Shown: positions 6,450 through 14,477, counted from the first letter of the stretch. The stretch: DNA of 35,075 nt from Bacteriovoracaceae bacterium UBA2428 (GCA_002343545.1 DDRA01000043.1:1-35075); one strand, 5' to 3'. Made by a program: numbers and translations. Notes: generated by a model not told the origin, from the sequence alone.

Positions 6450-9392
6450 TCAGTAGTAGATCCGTGCGCTCGTCGCGAAAGTGTGGCGCAGGGCGCGTTC
6501 GTCCTGAAGCTCGAAAGCGCCGATGTAGCTGGCCGAGATCCCCGTGCTTTGGTTCTCGTTCAACCAGAGAGACCAGTCGCTTCGGATGCCGACGCTGCCC
6601 CGCTGCTCCGTAACGTCGATGTCACCGTCCCGGGCGACGGTCGTGTCGTAGAAAAACGAGACGTTCATCGCGGAGGTCTCGGGGTTGAGCCAGCGCCTTC
6701 CCGCGACTTGCGAGAGGCCGCTTCGCAGGAAGTTCAACGGGATGACGTAGGCGAGCGTCCCCCTCAAGATGAGATTGGCCGTCATGCGGAAATCGGGATA
6801 GGCGAAAAGGGTTTCTCCGGCGCCCACGAGACGGCCGAAACCGTAGCCCTGCGCGACGGCGGACTCGATCTCGTAGTCGAAGCCGTTGCCGCCGCCGATA
6901 CCTTGAACCCGCAGGAGACCGTTGAACGCTTTCGTCTCGGAGAGGCTCAGGCTCAGGGAGTGATTGCGCGCGAACGATTCGATCGGCAGATGAAAAGTTT
7001 GTCGGGCCGAAAGGACGGCTCGCGTGGACGCCTGGCCGAAGTAACTCGGATTGACCTCGAACGCCGTCGAAAGCGACCAACCCCTTTGGGGAGCCGCGGC
7101 CAGCGCGGACTGCTGGGTGTTCGAGAAGGAGTGGGCCACGCCGATCTCCGTGGCCGACCCGTAGGGGTCGGGATCCGAAGCGGCATCGTCCGTTTGGGTC
7201 GTCGCGACCGCGCGGCCCCGGAAAAGATGATGGCCGAGTTCGCGCTGCAACTCGAGGCTCGCGTTCAAGAAGCGCGCGTCGGGCACGAACGCGTAGCCGA
7301 GCGCGAGCGGGCTCGCTTCGACCCGGAGGCGCGAAACGACGGGAAAGAAAGCGTGCCATCCGATCGTTCCCCCGAGAATATGGGTGTTCTCGTCGGTGGC
7401 TTCCCAGTCGCCGAGCAGAGTCCAAGACCAGTCTTTGTAGGGAGACTCGCCGGACAGGAGCGCCTGGACTCCGAAGTCGCCGCTGCGGGTGTAGCGGGGG
7501 AGCAGGGCGCGGGTCGCCGGCCAAAGCCCTTGCCAAGCGGATTCTTCGGTCGCCGCGACCGTGGTGCTCCGGAAGGAGGGAACACTCGTCGACGCGGCCG
7601 CGACCTCGGCCATGGAAACGCAGTTCCGCGCTTCGGTCGAAAGCGAGACGAGGACTTCGCTCGGGCCTCGGCGGCTCACGGCCAAGAGCTCGCGCTCGTT
7701 CGCGCCCCATCCGAAGCTCGACACGAAGAACGGCTCGTCGCTCAGACGGCAAACCCGTTCGCCGTCCAAGCGGTAGACCTGAAAACTCCGTCCGTTCAGG
7801 TCGGAAAGAAAGAAGACGTTGCCCGCCCGATCGACGAGCGGAAAGAGATCCTGGCCTCGCGTGTCGACGAGCGGCTGCGGCGTCGCGTTCGGATTCGCGT
7901 CGATCCGGTAGATTCCCCAACTGCCTTCCGGTCGGATGGCGGCGAAGTAGAGCGCGCCGGACTCCGGGTGCTGGCGCAGCTGCGAAACGCTGGAGAACTC
8001 CGACCACTCGGAAAGCACGCGGGTCGGGCCGTCTTCGTCGAGGGGGCCTTCTTCCAGGCGGAAGCGATTCTCGTTCGGGTCCGACTGAACGAGAGCGTAG
8101 TATCCCGCCCGGTCGCCACGCGAGACGGCGGCACGCGCGAGGGGCAGGCCGCGGAGCCTACGACGCGTTCCCGCTTCGAGATGGTAGCGATAGAGGCCGG
8201 GCCGGCTTTCGTTGCCCTCGGCGTTGCTTTCCGCCGAAAAGAAATCCAGCGCGCCCGGGACGCGGGCCTCGGACCATTGCCAAGGGGCGAAGGCGAGGCG
8301 ACCGCCCAACGGAGCGATCCATTCGAAGAGCGCGGCGGAGCCCAAGTCGCGTTTGCCGTCGGCCGAAACCCGGTAGAGGCGCGGCGTTCGGTCGAGCGAG
8401 CTTCCGACGAAGATTTTTTCGCCGTTCAGGGTGGTACCTAACGCGTTGATGCGCCCGATGTCGTCGTCAAAAACGACGGCCGCCCCCGAGGCGCTTTGAC
8501 GACGGACTTCGTCGGCGGTTTCGCGTCGGAACTCTCCGTAAAGCGCCTCGAAGTCTTTGCCGAAGCTTTTTTCGTAGGCGGAGCTCGCCGAGAAGCCGTT
8601 TCGGTGGATCATAAAATCGTCCACTTTCGCGAGGCCGTGCGTGCGCGCCAGGAAGGCGAAGAAGTTCGAGCCCACGACGTAGTGGCTGCCGAGCAGTCGC
8701 CAATCCGGATTGTTCGCGCTGAGGTCCCACTCGGTCGGGGCGGGCGTCGCGCGTCCGGACACGTTCGCGCGCATGAGCGCTCCGAAGTAGGATTCTTTCA
8801 TGCGTCCGGAGTAGGGGTTCGAGGGCTTCTCGTGGACGACCGCCCAGGCTTCGGCGGCCCAAGCCGTACCCGAAGGGAGGGAGTAAGGCGCGTCGCCCAT
8901 GAGCGCGGACCAGAAGCTCCGTCGCTGGTCTTCTTCCACGTAATGCATGGCTTCGTGTCGGAAAGTGTCGAAAACGCCTTCGTCGTCGCCGGCGTAGAGG
9001 AAAGTGGGCGAGCCGAGCTCGGCCGCCGTGAGCCGAGGCGAAAGGACCGAGAAAGAAGGCGAGGCCGCCGAAGGAAACGTGACGAAGGCGTTGCCGAATC
9101 CGCGTTTCACCAAGAAGACGGGCATCGGCCGCTTCAAACGGAACTTCAGCCTCGACTGGAGCCCGTCGAGGTAGTTCTCGAAGCGGGGCGCGAGCGACCG
9201 GGCGAGGCGCTCGAGCTCGACGTCGAAATGCAAGTGATGCGAAGGGAGTCGAAAGGTGCGGTAGCTTCCTCCCGAAATGGCGTCGACCGATTCGCTGCCC
9301 GAGGTGATGGCGGCGGCCGTCGGCACGAAGAAGCCCCCGCCCGCGCCGAGGAAAATTCGGAAGAGGTAACGCGGGAGGAATGTCGACGGCAT
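6450..9392 (-). CDS. Secreted HExxH metallopeptidase-like protein with propeller and C-terminal barrel
   Basis: A protein of about 980 residues that I cannot assign to a named gene. The N-terminus is signal-like ('LFRIFLGAGGGFFVPTAAA', cleavage about residue 28). HEAMH at 146-150 with a downstream AEAWA (E181) fits the gluzincin pattern HExxH...E of the peptidase-MA type. Residues about 310-600 contain repeated 'RLYRVSADG', 'GLYRYHLEAG' and 'IYRIDAN' strands like TolB or WD40-type propellers. The last 350 residues are rich in alternating strands and end in 'SARIYY', an aromatic C-terminus typical of outer-membrane barrels. Inference: a surface or periplasmic protease anchored in the outer membrane. 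The ATG at 9392 is favoured over an upstream GTG at 9416 because TATATT lies six bases before it. Confidence 0.75.
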   Translation of the reverse strand: MPSTFLPRYLFRIFLGAGGGFFVPTAAAITSGSESVDAISGGSYRTFRLPSHHLHFDVELERLARSLAPRFENYLDGLQSRLKFRLKRPMPVFLVKRGFGNAFVTFPSAASPSFSVLSPRLTAAELGSPTFLYAGDDEGVFDTFRHEAMHYVEEDQRRSFWSALMGDAPYSLPSGTAWAAEAWAVVHEKPSNPYSGRMKESYFGALMRANVSGRATPAPTEWDLSANNPDWRLLGSHYVVGSNFFAFLARTHGLAKVDDFMIHRNGFSASSAYEKSFGKDFEALYGEFRRETADEVRRQSASGAAVVFDDDIGRINALGTTLNGEKIFVGSSLDRTPRLYRVSADGKRDLGSAALFEWIAPLGGRLAFAPWQWSEARVPGALDFFSAESNAEGNESRPGLYRYHLEAGTRRRLRGLPLARAAVSRGDRAGYYALVQSDPNENRFRLEEGPLDEDGPTRVLSEWSEFSSVSQLRQHPESGALYFAAIRPEGSWGIYRIDANPNATPQPLVDTRGQDLFPLVDRAGNVFFLSDLNGRSFQVYRLDGERVCRLSDEPFFVSSFGWGANERELLAVSRRGPSEVLVSLSTEARNCVSMAEVAAASTSVPSFRSTTVAATEESAWQGLWPATRALLPRYTRSGDFGVQALLSGESPYKDWSWTLLGDWEATDENTHILGGTIGWHAFFPVVSRLRVEASPLALGYAFVPDARFLNASLELQRELGHHLFRGRAVATTQTDDAASDPDPYGSATEIGVAHSFSNTQQSALAAAPQRGWSLSTAFEVNPSYFGQASTRAVLSARQTFHLPIESFARNHSLSLSLSETKAFNGLLRVQGIGGGNGFDYEIESAVAQGYGFGRLVGAGETLFAYPDFRMTANLILRGTLAYVIPLNFLRSGLSQVAGRRWLNPETSAMNVSFFYDTTVARDGDIDVTEQRGSVGIRSDWSLWLNENQSTGISASYIGAFELQDERALRHTFATSARIYY

Positions 9393-9398
9393 CGGGCG

Positions 9399-9404
9399 AA
9401 TATA
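9399..9404 (-). promoter_or_regulatory. -10 element at the HExxH protein gene, leaderless
   Basis: TATATT on the minus strand followed by six bases and the ATG at 9392. No convincing -35 and no Shine-Dalgarno are present. The element lies inside the reading frame if the upstream GTG is used, which argues for the ATG. Confidence 0.5.
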
Positions 9405-9453
9405 GTCGCCCCGCACGAACTTTGCCTACGTACCTCGTGTTCGGTGACGCGGA

Positions 9454-10107
9454 TCAGTAACGGTAACCGAGCCGGAACGCGGCCGCGATCGAGTTACCCG
9501 TCGAGCCGAGACGGTAGAGACTCACGACGGGTTCCGCGAGGAAGTTACCGAACTCGAATTGGTTGCTCAGATGAAGCGCGGGCAGGAAGTTCAGATCCGA
9601 GCCGGATCCGTTCGCCGAAGCTTCCATGCGCGCGTCGAAGGAAACCGCGACTCCCGGCTTCCAGAGTCGGGTCCGCGCCATCCGTTTTCGGTAGAAGGTT
9701 CCGAAGCGGATCGGAACGATGTGGAGCGGGTCGTCGCCCATGAAGTGGCTGCGGTACCCGAACTCGAGCTCCAGGAATATCGGCTGGTATGCGAGATCCC
9801 ACCCCATCGCGACGACGCCTTCGATGCCCATGCCCGAATGGCTTCCCGCGGCGGCGCTGCTGAGGACGGCGAAGTTTGCGCCCGCCTTGAGGGCGACGCG
9901 AAAGAGCGAGGGCTGACGGGTGCGTTTGGGCGACGCGCGACCGGGGCCTTCGGTGGGCAGCGCGGGGGCGGGCGTCGGCGTTTCCGTCGGTCCCTCCGGC
10001 GGAAGGGGGGCTTCACCCGAGGGTTCGTCGTCGTAGGGATAGTCTTGGGCGTAGGCCGAGGACGAAAGAACGGCGCCAAGGAGCAGTGTTTTCCGCGTGA
10101 GGCTCAT
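9454..10107 (-). CDS. Outer-membrane beta-barrel-like protein
   Basis: The 217-residue protein starts with a clear signal peptide ending AYA at residue 20. A proline/glutamate-rich linker (about 24-63) follows, then about 150 residues of alternating hydrophobic strands separated by turns ('FGYRSHFMGDDPLHIVPIRFGTFYRK'). It ends in 'AAFRLGYRY', an aromatic C-terminal strand as required by the BAM machinery. This suggests an eight-stranded outer-membrane barrel, but no family is recognised. The ATG follows TGC-TAGACT by six bases. It is transcribed divergently from the TIGR02147 regulator, with about 120 bases between the starts. Confidence 0.75.
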   Translation of the reverse strand: MSLTRKTLLLGAVLSSSAYAQDYPYDDEPSGEAPLPPEGPTETPTPAPALPTEGPGRASPKRTRQPSLFRVALKAGANFAVLSSAAAGSHSGMGIEGVVAMGWDLAYQPIFLELEFGYRSHFMGDDPLHIVPIRFGTFYRKRMARTRLWKPGVAVSFDARMEASANGSGSDLNFLPALHLSNQFEFGNFLAEPVVSLYRLGSTGNSIAAAFRLGYRY

Positions 10108-10113
10108 CGTATT

Positions 10114-10122
10114 AGTCTAGCA
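10114..10122 (-). promoter_or_regulatory. Extended -10 promoter at the small outer-membrane gene, leaderless
   Basis: TGC-TAGACT on the minus strand; the hexamer at 10114-10119 is six bases from the ATG at 10107. No Shine-Dalgarno is present. Confidence 0.6.
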
Positions 10123-10227
10123 AATCTTTGCGCGCGCGTGCGCTCACGCGATCTCGCGCAACACTTTGTAGCGTGAGTTCTACCCGCCTCCGGGATCCTG
10201 CGCTTTAATGCCCCGAGGGGGAATTTC

Positions 10228-11055
10228 ATGGGCAAAGTCGATGCCGTCGCGTCCTACCGCGATTGGTTGCGCGAAGAGCTGCGTGGTCGAATGGCGGCGA
10301 ATCCTCGCTATTCGCTGCGGGCTTTCTCGCGCGATCTTGCGCTGCACCCGGGACGCCTGTCTTCGATCTTGAGCGGTCGCGAAGGCTTATCGCGAACGAA
10401 GGCCGAGGCGATCTCCCGTCGCTTGGGTTGGGTCGGCAGCGAGGGCGAATATTTCTGCGATCTCGTCGACAGCGAACACGCGCGAAGCGCGACGCAGAAA
10501 GCCATGGCCCGCGCGCGCATCGAGCAGCGCCGGCACCTTTCCCAGCATCGTCTTTCGCTCGACGCGTTCCGGATCATCTCGGACTGGCAGCACCTCGCCT
10601 TGCGCGAGCTCGTGCGTTCGGAGGGTTTTCGACTCGACTTCGGCAAGTTGGCGCGGAGCTTCGGGTTGGCCCGCTCCGTCGTGGAGGAAAGCTGGGAGCG
10701 GCTCAAGCGGCTCGAGCTCATCTGGAAGGACGAGGCCGGCCGGTGGCGTGCCTCGGACGTACTGCTCGCTCCCGGCAGCGTGCCGTCGTCGGCCTTACGG
10801 AACTACCAGGCGCAGATTCTTTCGGCGGCGCAACGTTCGCTTGCCCAAGACGCTTTCGAGGAGCGCGACCATACGAGCACGGTCTTCCTCTTCGATCCGA
10901 AGGAAATGACGAAGGCGCGCGAGAAGATACGTCGCTTTCGTCGGGAAACCGCGGAGTCGCTCGACGACCCGAAAGCAAAGCAGGTTTATGCGCTTTCCAT
11001 TCAGTTGTTCAGAATCGCCGACGATGCGTCGGTGAAAGAAAAGGAGAAAACATGA
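10228..11055 (+). CDS. TIGR02147 family putative regulator
   Basis: The 275-residue protein resembles the TIGR02147 family, known chiefly from Fibrobacter and Bdellovibrio-type genomes. Hallmarks are an N-terminal 'YRDWLREELR' helix and a helix-turn-helix-like stretch ('YSLRAFSRDLALHPGRLSSILSGREGLS', about 31-58). The central 'FRIISDWQHLALRELV' motif and the C-terminal 'YALSIQLFRI' also match. The family is thought to be transcriptional regulators; the biochemical role is undescribed. A ribosome site (GAGGGGGA) precedes the ATG. The stop overlaps the ATG of the next gene by four bases (ATGA), so it is co-translated with a lipoprotein, a pairing that may reflect regulation of or by an envelope product. 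Confidence 0.85.
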   Translation: MGKVDAVASYRDWLREELRGRMAANPRYSLRAFSRDLALHPGRLSSILSGREGLSRTKAEAISRRLGWVGSEGEYFCDLVDSEHARSATQKAMARARIEQRRHLSQHRLSLDAFRIISDWQHLALRELVRSEGFRLDFGKLARSFGLARSVVEESWERLKRLELIWKDEAGRWRASDVLLAPGSVPSSALRNYQAQILSAAQRSLAQDAFEERDHTSTVFLFDPKEMTKAREKIRRFRRETAESLDDPKAKQVYALSIQLFRIADDASVKEKEKT

Positions 11056-11642
11056 AGAAAAAATCCAAAATCACGGCCATGGGTCTCGTGCTCGGGGCGT
11101 TCCTGGGCCTCGGCGCCTGCGCAAGCGCTTCCGCGGGCCCGTCCCGTCTTCCGGCTTCGGCGGAGAAGACACGGGTCAAGCGGGCGAGGTTGAGCGCGGA
11201 CAAGAATCCCGGCGACGTCGGCGCGGGGGGCGGCGACCGCGGCCTGGATGCCCTCATCCAGAAAGCGGACAAGGTCATCGGCGGCGAGTCGATCGAAAGC
11301 CAAATCATCGCGTTGGTCGCCGCCAAGCGAGGCGCCATGGAGCGGACTTTGCAGGATATCAAAGAGGTCTGCGGAGCCGGGATGACGCTGACGAACGGTT
11401 GGACCGAGAAGAACTGGCAAGAAAGCCTTATGGGTCTCGTCGATACGTTGGTTGGTCAGATCAGCGATCTTGAAAATGCGTATTACTCGCGCGGCGAAGC
11501 GCCTCCGGCGCTCGCCGGGTCGGCCAAGGCCGCCGGACGTTTGCGTGAGAGTCTGTACGCAATTCGGGAGATGGATTCCAGCGCCGGGGTCGTCGCCTTT
11601 TCGGATCGAGGCACGCTTAAGATCTGTCAGTTCGCGCTCTGA
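11052..11642 (+). CDS. Putative lipoprotein coupled to the TIGR02147 regulator
   Basis: The 196-residue protein has a lysine-rich start and a hydrophobic core ending 'GLGACASASAG', readable as a lipobox (LGAC) or an Ala-rich signal-peptidase I site. The mature part is hydrophilic and mostly helical, with a region around residue 130 ('WQESLMGLVDTLVGQISDLENAYYS') that may form a coiled coil. Two other cysteines (CGAG and the C-terminal CQFAL) could pair. No family is recognised. AAGGAG lies just before the ATG inside the preceding gene, so the start is secure. Confidence 0.75.
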   Translation: MKKKSKITAMGLVLGAFLGLGACASASAGPSRLPASAEKTRVKRARLSADKNPGDVGAGGGDRGLDALIQKADKVIGGESIESQIIALVAAKRGAMERTLQDIKEVCGAGMTLTNGWTEKNWQESLMGLVDTLVGQISDLENAYYSRGEAPPALAGSAKAAGRLRESLYAIREMDSSAGVVAFSDRGTLKICQFAL

Positions 11643-11644
11643 AG

Positions 11645-11685
11645 AAAAATGGCCCGGGCCGGCGCCTCTCGGCGCTGACCCGGGC
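11645..11685 (-). terminator. Intrinsic terminator of flagellin gene 1
   Basis: On the minus strand, GCCCGGG pairs with CCCGGGC around an inner GGCGC/GCGCC pairing, followed after two bases by TTTTT. It lies about 140 bases past the flagellin stop and three bases past the convergent lipoprotein stop; only the minus strand has the T run. A second small hairpin (11777-11791, CCGGCC/GGCCGG) lies between. Confidence 0.75.
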
Positions 11686-11827
11686 ACAGTACGATTTGGA
11701 ACGAAGGGCACCAGCCGTTACCGATTCTCCCCGTCAGCGGGAAAGAAGGGAGGTCCTTAACCACTTCGTCGTGGGACCGGCCTCCGGCCGGCGTGACCTC
11801 CGTCCAATTCGTTACGGATGATGGGAA

Positions 11828-12658
11828 CTAGAGCAGCTTCAGGGCGAGAGCGTTCGCGCTGTTGGCTTGCGCCAAGACCGCGGTACCGGCTTGTTGCAAG
11901 ATGTTGGCCTTCGCGAGGTTCGCGGATTCTTCGGCCATGTCGGCATCTCGAATCCGGGAGTTCGCGGCACTGAGAGCTTCTCGGTAGACCGAGATGTTGC
12001 TGATCGTCGAGCTCATCCGGCTTTGAATCGCACCGAAGCCGGCTCGCATCGCGGCGACTTTCGAGATGGCCTGGTCGATGACGTCGAGCGTACCCCGTGC
12101 GTCATCTTTAGAGGCAACGCTCACTCCATCCACGCCGAGCGCGGAAGTTTGTGCGTTCGCGGCGCCGGCGTCGTAGCTGATCACGTTTTTCGAGGGGTCG
12201 CCTCGGAAGCCGACGTGGAAGTCGAGCGTTTGGCCCGAGCCATCCAGGAGTCGAGAACCGGAGTATTCGGTCGTCGTCGCGATCCGATCCATTTCGGTCA
12301 CGAGCTGTTGGACTTCAATGTTCACGAACCCACGTTCCGTATCGCCGATGGTGTCGGACGCGGCTTGGGTTGCGAGTTCCCGAACACGGTTGAGCAAGTT
12401 GGAGGTTTCGTTGAGGCCCGATTCGGCCACCTGCACGAAGGAGATACCGTCCTGCGCGTTTCGCTCGGCTTGTCCGAGACCCCGTAGCTGGCCCTTCATC
12501 GTTTCGCTAATCGCGAGGCCGGCGACGTCGTCCATGGATTTGTTGATTCGGAAGCCGCTGCCGAGGCGTTCCATCGAACGTTCGGCCCCGCCGCTATTTT
12601 GGCGCAGGTTGCGTTGAGCGTTCACGCTCGCAATGTTGGTTTGAATACGAAGACCCAT
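11828..12658 (-). CDS. fliC: Flagellin 1 (divergent paralogue)
   Basis: The 276-residue protein has the short flagellin layout: conserved N-terminal helices ('MGLRIQTNIASVNAQRNL', 'LGSGFRIN', 'DDVAGLAISE', 'RNAQDGISFVQVAE'), a reduced central domain and a conserved C-terminus ('RIRDADMAEESANLAKANILQQAGTAVLAQAN...ALKLL'). It polymerises into the flagellar filament after type III export. It differs clearly from flagellins 2 and 3. The ATG at 12658 is chosen for the classic flagellin N-terminus and for an AGGGAGGG site upstream; the frame stays open 32 codons further up, which I regard as leader. A strong FliA promoter lies about 115 bases upstream. Confidence 0.95.
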   Translation of the reverse strand: MGLRIQTNIASVNAQRNLRQNSGGAERSMERLGSGFRINKSMDDVAGLAISETMKGQLRGLGQAERNAQDGISFVQVAESGLNETSNLLNRVRELATQAASDTIGDTERGFVNIEVQQLVTEMDRIATTTEYSGSRLLDGSGQTLDFHVGFRGDPSKNVISYDAGAANAQTSALGVDGVSVASKDDARGTLDVIDQAISKVAAMRAGFGAIQSRMSSTISNISVYREALSAANSRIRDADMAEESANLAKANILQQAGTAVLAQANSANALALKLL

Positions 12659-12675
12659 TGAGTAACCCTCCCTAA

Positions 12676-12716
12676 GCAACGCCGCACTATTGCTGCGTTG
12701 CGTCATTTGGCGTTGC
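12676..12716 (-). repeat. Inverted repeat in the flagellin 1 leader
   Basis: GCAACGCC at 12676-12683 pairs with GGCGTTGC at 12709-12716 around a 25-base loop. On the mRNA the hairpin ends a few bases before the AGGGAGGG ribosome site, a position where it could affect initiation. Confidence 0.5.
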
Positions 12717-12774
12717 AAGTCTCCCTCGAAGGTTCCGTTGCCTCCGCTGGACACCGTTTAACGCTCTGAGTCAC

Positions 12775-12801
12775 ATATCGACTGCGCGCGTCAAAACTTT
12801 A
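12775..12801 (-). promoter_or_regulatory. FliA (sigma-28) promoter of flagellin 1
   Basis: On the minus strand TAAAGTTT (12794-12801), 11 bases, GTCGATAT (12775-12782). This matches the sigma-28 consensus TAAAGTTT-N11-GCCGATAA in element sequence and exact spacing. The predicted leader is about 110 bases. Confidence 0.88.
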
Positions 12802-12834
12802 GCGTGATGCGTCAAAAAAAATCAGGTCGTCAAA
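12788..12834. repeat. Three CGTCAAAA repeats at the flagellin 1 promoter
   Basis: GCGTCAAAA at 12788, GCGTCAAAA at 12809 and TCGTCAAAA at 12827 are spaced 21 and 18 bases, about two helical turns. The first overlaps the -35 side of the sigma-28 promoter. The arrangement resembles a regulator-binding array; the factor is unknown. Confidence 0.45.
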
Positions 12835-13045
12835 AAATTGAGTAAATTCAATAATTTGATTGAAGCTCTGAGGCCTCGATTTTGGGATGAAGGCCCGATA
12901 GACGGAGCGTGAGGGTCGGAGGTGCGTCATGGCGAAACTTGGGTCAAGCTTCTATGTGCTCCGAGCGTGCGTCATGAGCAACGAAGGGTTTGCGTGAGGT
13001 TAGGGAGGAGAGAATCCGCCTTGGGCGAGTTTGTTTTCGCCGAAA
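12835..13045. other. AT-rich spacer between flagellin genes 1 and 2
   Basis: The first part is AT-rich (AAATTCAATAATTTGATT near 12844), unlike the surrounding sequence. Further TGCGTCAT copies lie near 12921 and 12969. I see no gene or ribosome site with a credible frame. Confidence 0.4.
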
Positions 13046-13082
13046 ACAAAAAGGCCCCCGGAAGCTTTCGCCTCCGGAGGCC
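13046..13082 (-). terminator. Intrinsic terminator of flagellin gene 2
   Basis: On the minus strand GGCCTCCGGAGG... pairs with ...CTTCCGGGGGCC around a GCGAAAGC apex, followed by TTTTTG. It lies about 75 bases past the flagellin 2 stop. Confidence 0.85.
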
Positions 13083-13155
13083 GTCTTTCTGATTCGACTC
13101 TGCTTAGGATCTCAGCTCATCTTCCGCATTCAAGGTCAGGTCAAAGGATCCGGTC

Positions 13156-13989
13156 TTAGCCCAAGAGGCGGAGAGCCATTTGGGTGGACTGGTTGGCTTG
13201 GCTCAAGACGGCTGTCGAGGCTTGGGTCTTGACCATATCGCGGGTCATATCAGCCGTGACCGACGCGAAATCCGTGTCGCGGATACGGCTCTTGGCGGCG
13301 CTGAAGTTCTCGACCGCGATTTCCGTGCTCGCGTAGGTCGAGGTCAGGCGGTTTTGAAGAGCACCGAGCGTCGCGCGGTTGCTGTTCAACACGAGAATCG
13401 CGTTGTCGATGTTGGCGAGACCCGATTGGGCCGCGGCCTTGTCGGACAAGTTGATTCCGCTCATGCCGAGCGCGTCAACCGAGACGTTCGTTTGAGACGG
13501 ATCGTAGGAGATCCGGTCAAGGAAGTCGTCGTTGTTCACGCCGATTTGGAAGTCGAGCTTGGTGCCTTGCCCCGAGAGGAGCTTGGTGCCGTTAAACTCG
13601 GTCGACTGGGCGACGCGTTCCATTTCGAGCTTGAGCTGTTGCGCTTCGCGATCGAGGAACTCTCGCTCGCGGTTGCCGATCGTGTCCGAAGACGCTTGCA
13701 CCGAGAGCTCGCGCAGACGGTTCAACATGTTGCCGATTTCGCCCATGCCGCCTTCGGCGACTTGCACGAAAGAGATACCATCTTGAGCGTTACGACCCGC
13801 TTGTTGGTACGAGCGGACCATACCGCCGAGGTTGTCGCTGATCGCGAGACCAGCGGCGTCGTCGGCCGACTTGTTGATCCGGGAACCCGAAGCGAGTTTC
13901 TCGGAAGAGCCTTGCAAAACGGCTTGGTTGTTTCGCAAGTTGCGCTGAGCGTTCACCGCGATCTGGTTAGTATTGATACGAAGTCCCAT
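13156..13989 (-). CDS. fliC: Flagellin 2
   Basis: The 277-residue flagellin has intact N-terminal (MGLRINTNQIAVNAQRNL, RINKSADDAAGLAISD, RNAQDGISFVQVAEGG) and C-terminal (SRIRDTDF, TASTAVLSQAN-like, MALRLLG) polymerisation domains and a short central region. It is about 94 percent identical to flagellin 3 (roughly 17 differences), nearly all outside the last 80 residues. The ATG has GGAG eight bases upstream, but that site lies inside the last codons of a seven-codon open frame ending two bases before the ATG. The transcript probably starts near 14300, giving a leader of about 310 bases. The gene has its own terminator. Confidence 0.96.
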   Translation of the reverse strand: MGLRINTNQIAVNAQRNLRNNQAVLQGSSEKLASGSRINKSADDAAGLAISDNLGGMVRSYQQAGRNAQDGISFVQVAEGGMGEIGNMLNRLRELSVQASSDTIGNREREFLDREAQQLKLEMERVAQSTEFNGTKLLSGQGTKLDFQIGVNNDDFLDRISYDPSQTNVSVDALGMSGINLSDKAAAQSGLANIDNAILVLNSNRATLGALQNRLTSTYASTEIAVENFSAAKSRIRDTDFASVTADMTRDMVKTQASTAVLSQANQSTQMALRLLG

Positions 13990-13991
13990 TT

Positions 13992-14015
13992 TTAGTCTCC
14001 ATCAAACGTGTTCAT
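13992..14015 (-). CDS. Seven-codon leader ORF before flagellin 2 (MNTFDGD)
   Basis: ATG-AAC-ACG-TTT-GAT-GGA-GAC-TAA, preceded by a near-perfect ribosome site CGGAGGTG five bases upstream. The stop is followed by two bases and the flagellin ATG. The GGA-GAC codons contain the flagellin Shine-Dalgarno. An equivalent frame stands before flagellin 3 with different middle residues but the same Gly-Asp-stop end. Likely function is translational coupling or ribosome loading rather than a product peptide. Confidence 0.7.
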   Translation of the reverse strand: MNTFDGD

Positions 14016-14041
14016 TTTCACCTCCGTGTTTGATTCATGAA

Positions 14042-14222
14042 CGAGTCGGCTGCCGGCCTTCTCGAACAAGGAGCCTGTTGATTCCGTGGCTCTCAGTAGT
14101 CAGAAAAAAATCAGTCTTTGACAGCTGCCAGGGGAGATCATTTCCCGACCCCGTTGGCAGAGTCCTTCCTTAGTCAAACCTCCGTTCCGTCTTCCGAACC
14201 TCCTTTCCTTCCGACCCTGGGA
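14042..14222 (-). promoter_or_regulatory. Conserved 5' leader of flagellin 2
   Basis: Three blocks are shared with the flagellin 3 leader: 14042-14065 (24 identical bases), 14116-14129 (14 identical) and 14157-14222 (about 62 of 66). The stretches between them have diverged in sequence and length. As mRNA the leader has several GGA motifs (AAGGAGG, ACGGAACGGAGG) such as CsrA recognises. Suggests a structured or protein-bound regulatory RNA. Confidence 0.65.
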
Positions 14223-14306
14223 GACAGTCGCGCGCGAATGGAGCGCACGGCAGATCCACCTGGGAGTAGGTGTCGGCGAAGAGCTGACTCTCCTCGCACA
14301 TGGGCG

Positions 14307-14333
14307 CTATCGGTGATGGGGAGGAGGTCTTGA
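14307..14333 (-). promoter_or_regulatory. Candidate sigma-28 promoter of flagellin 2
   Basis: On the minus strand TCAAGACC (14326-14333), 11 bases, ACCGATAG (14307-14314). The -10 fits GCCGATAA well; the -35 fits only in TCAAG. The same variant occurs at the equivalent position before flagellin 3, which raises confidence. Confidence 0.62.
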
Positions 14334-14477
14334 GGCGACTTTGGAAAGATTCTTAAGGTCGCATCAAGAAGGCGTGAATTGTTAAATTGACTCTGTGCAG
14401 AATGTCTTCAGAGACATTGGAATTGATCTCGTGCGTCGCAGGGAAGCGAAGCCGATTATTTTCTTTGTATGAAGGGC

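Noticed and set aside
6120..8441. 773-codon plus-strand open frame
   Set aside because: It overlaps the pseudo-receiver and lies antisense to the HExxH protein; low complexity (Arg/Glu/Ala/Gly) and no domain.
12659..12754. N-terminal extension of flagellin 1 by 32 residues
   Set aside because: Flagellins begin with the MGLRIxTN-type helix; a strong ribosome site precedes that ATG, and a sigma-28 promoter fits a transcript with this stretch as leader.
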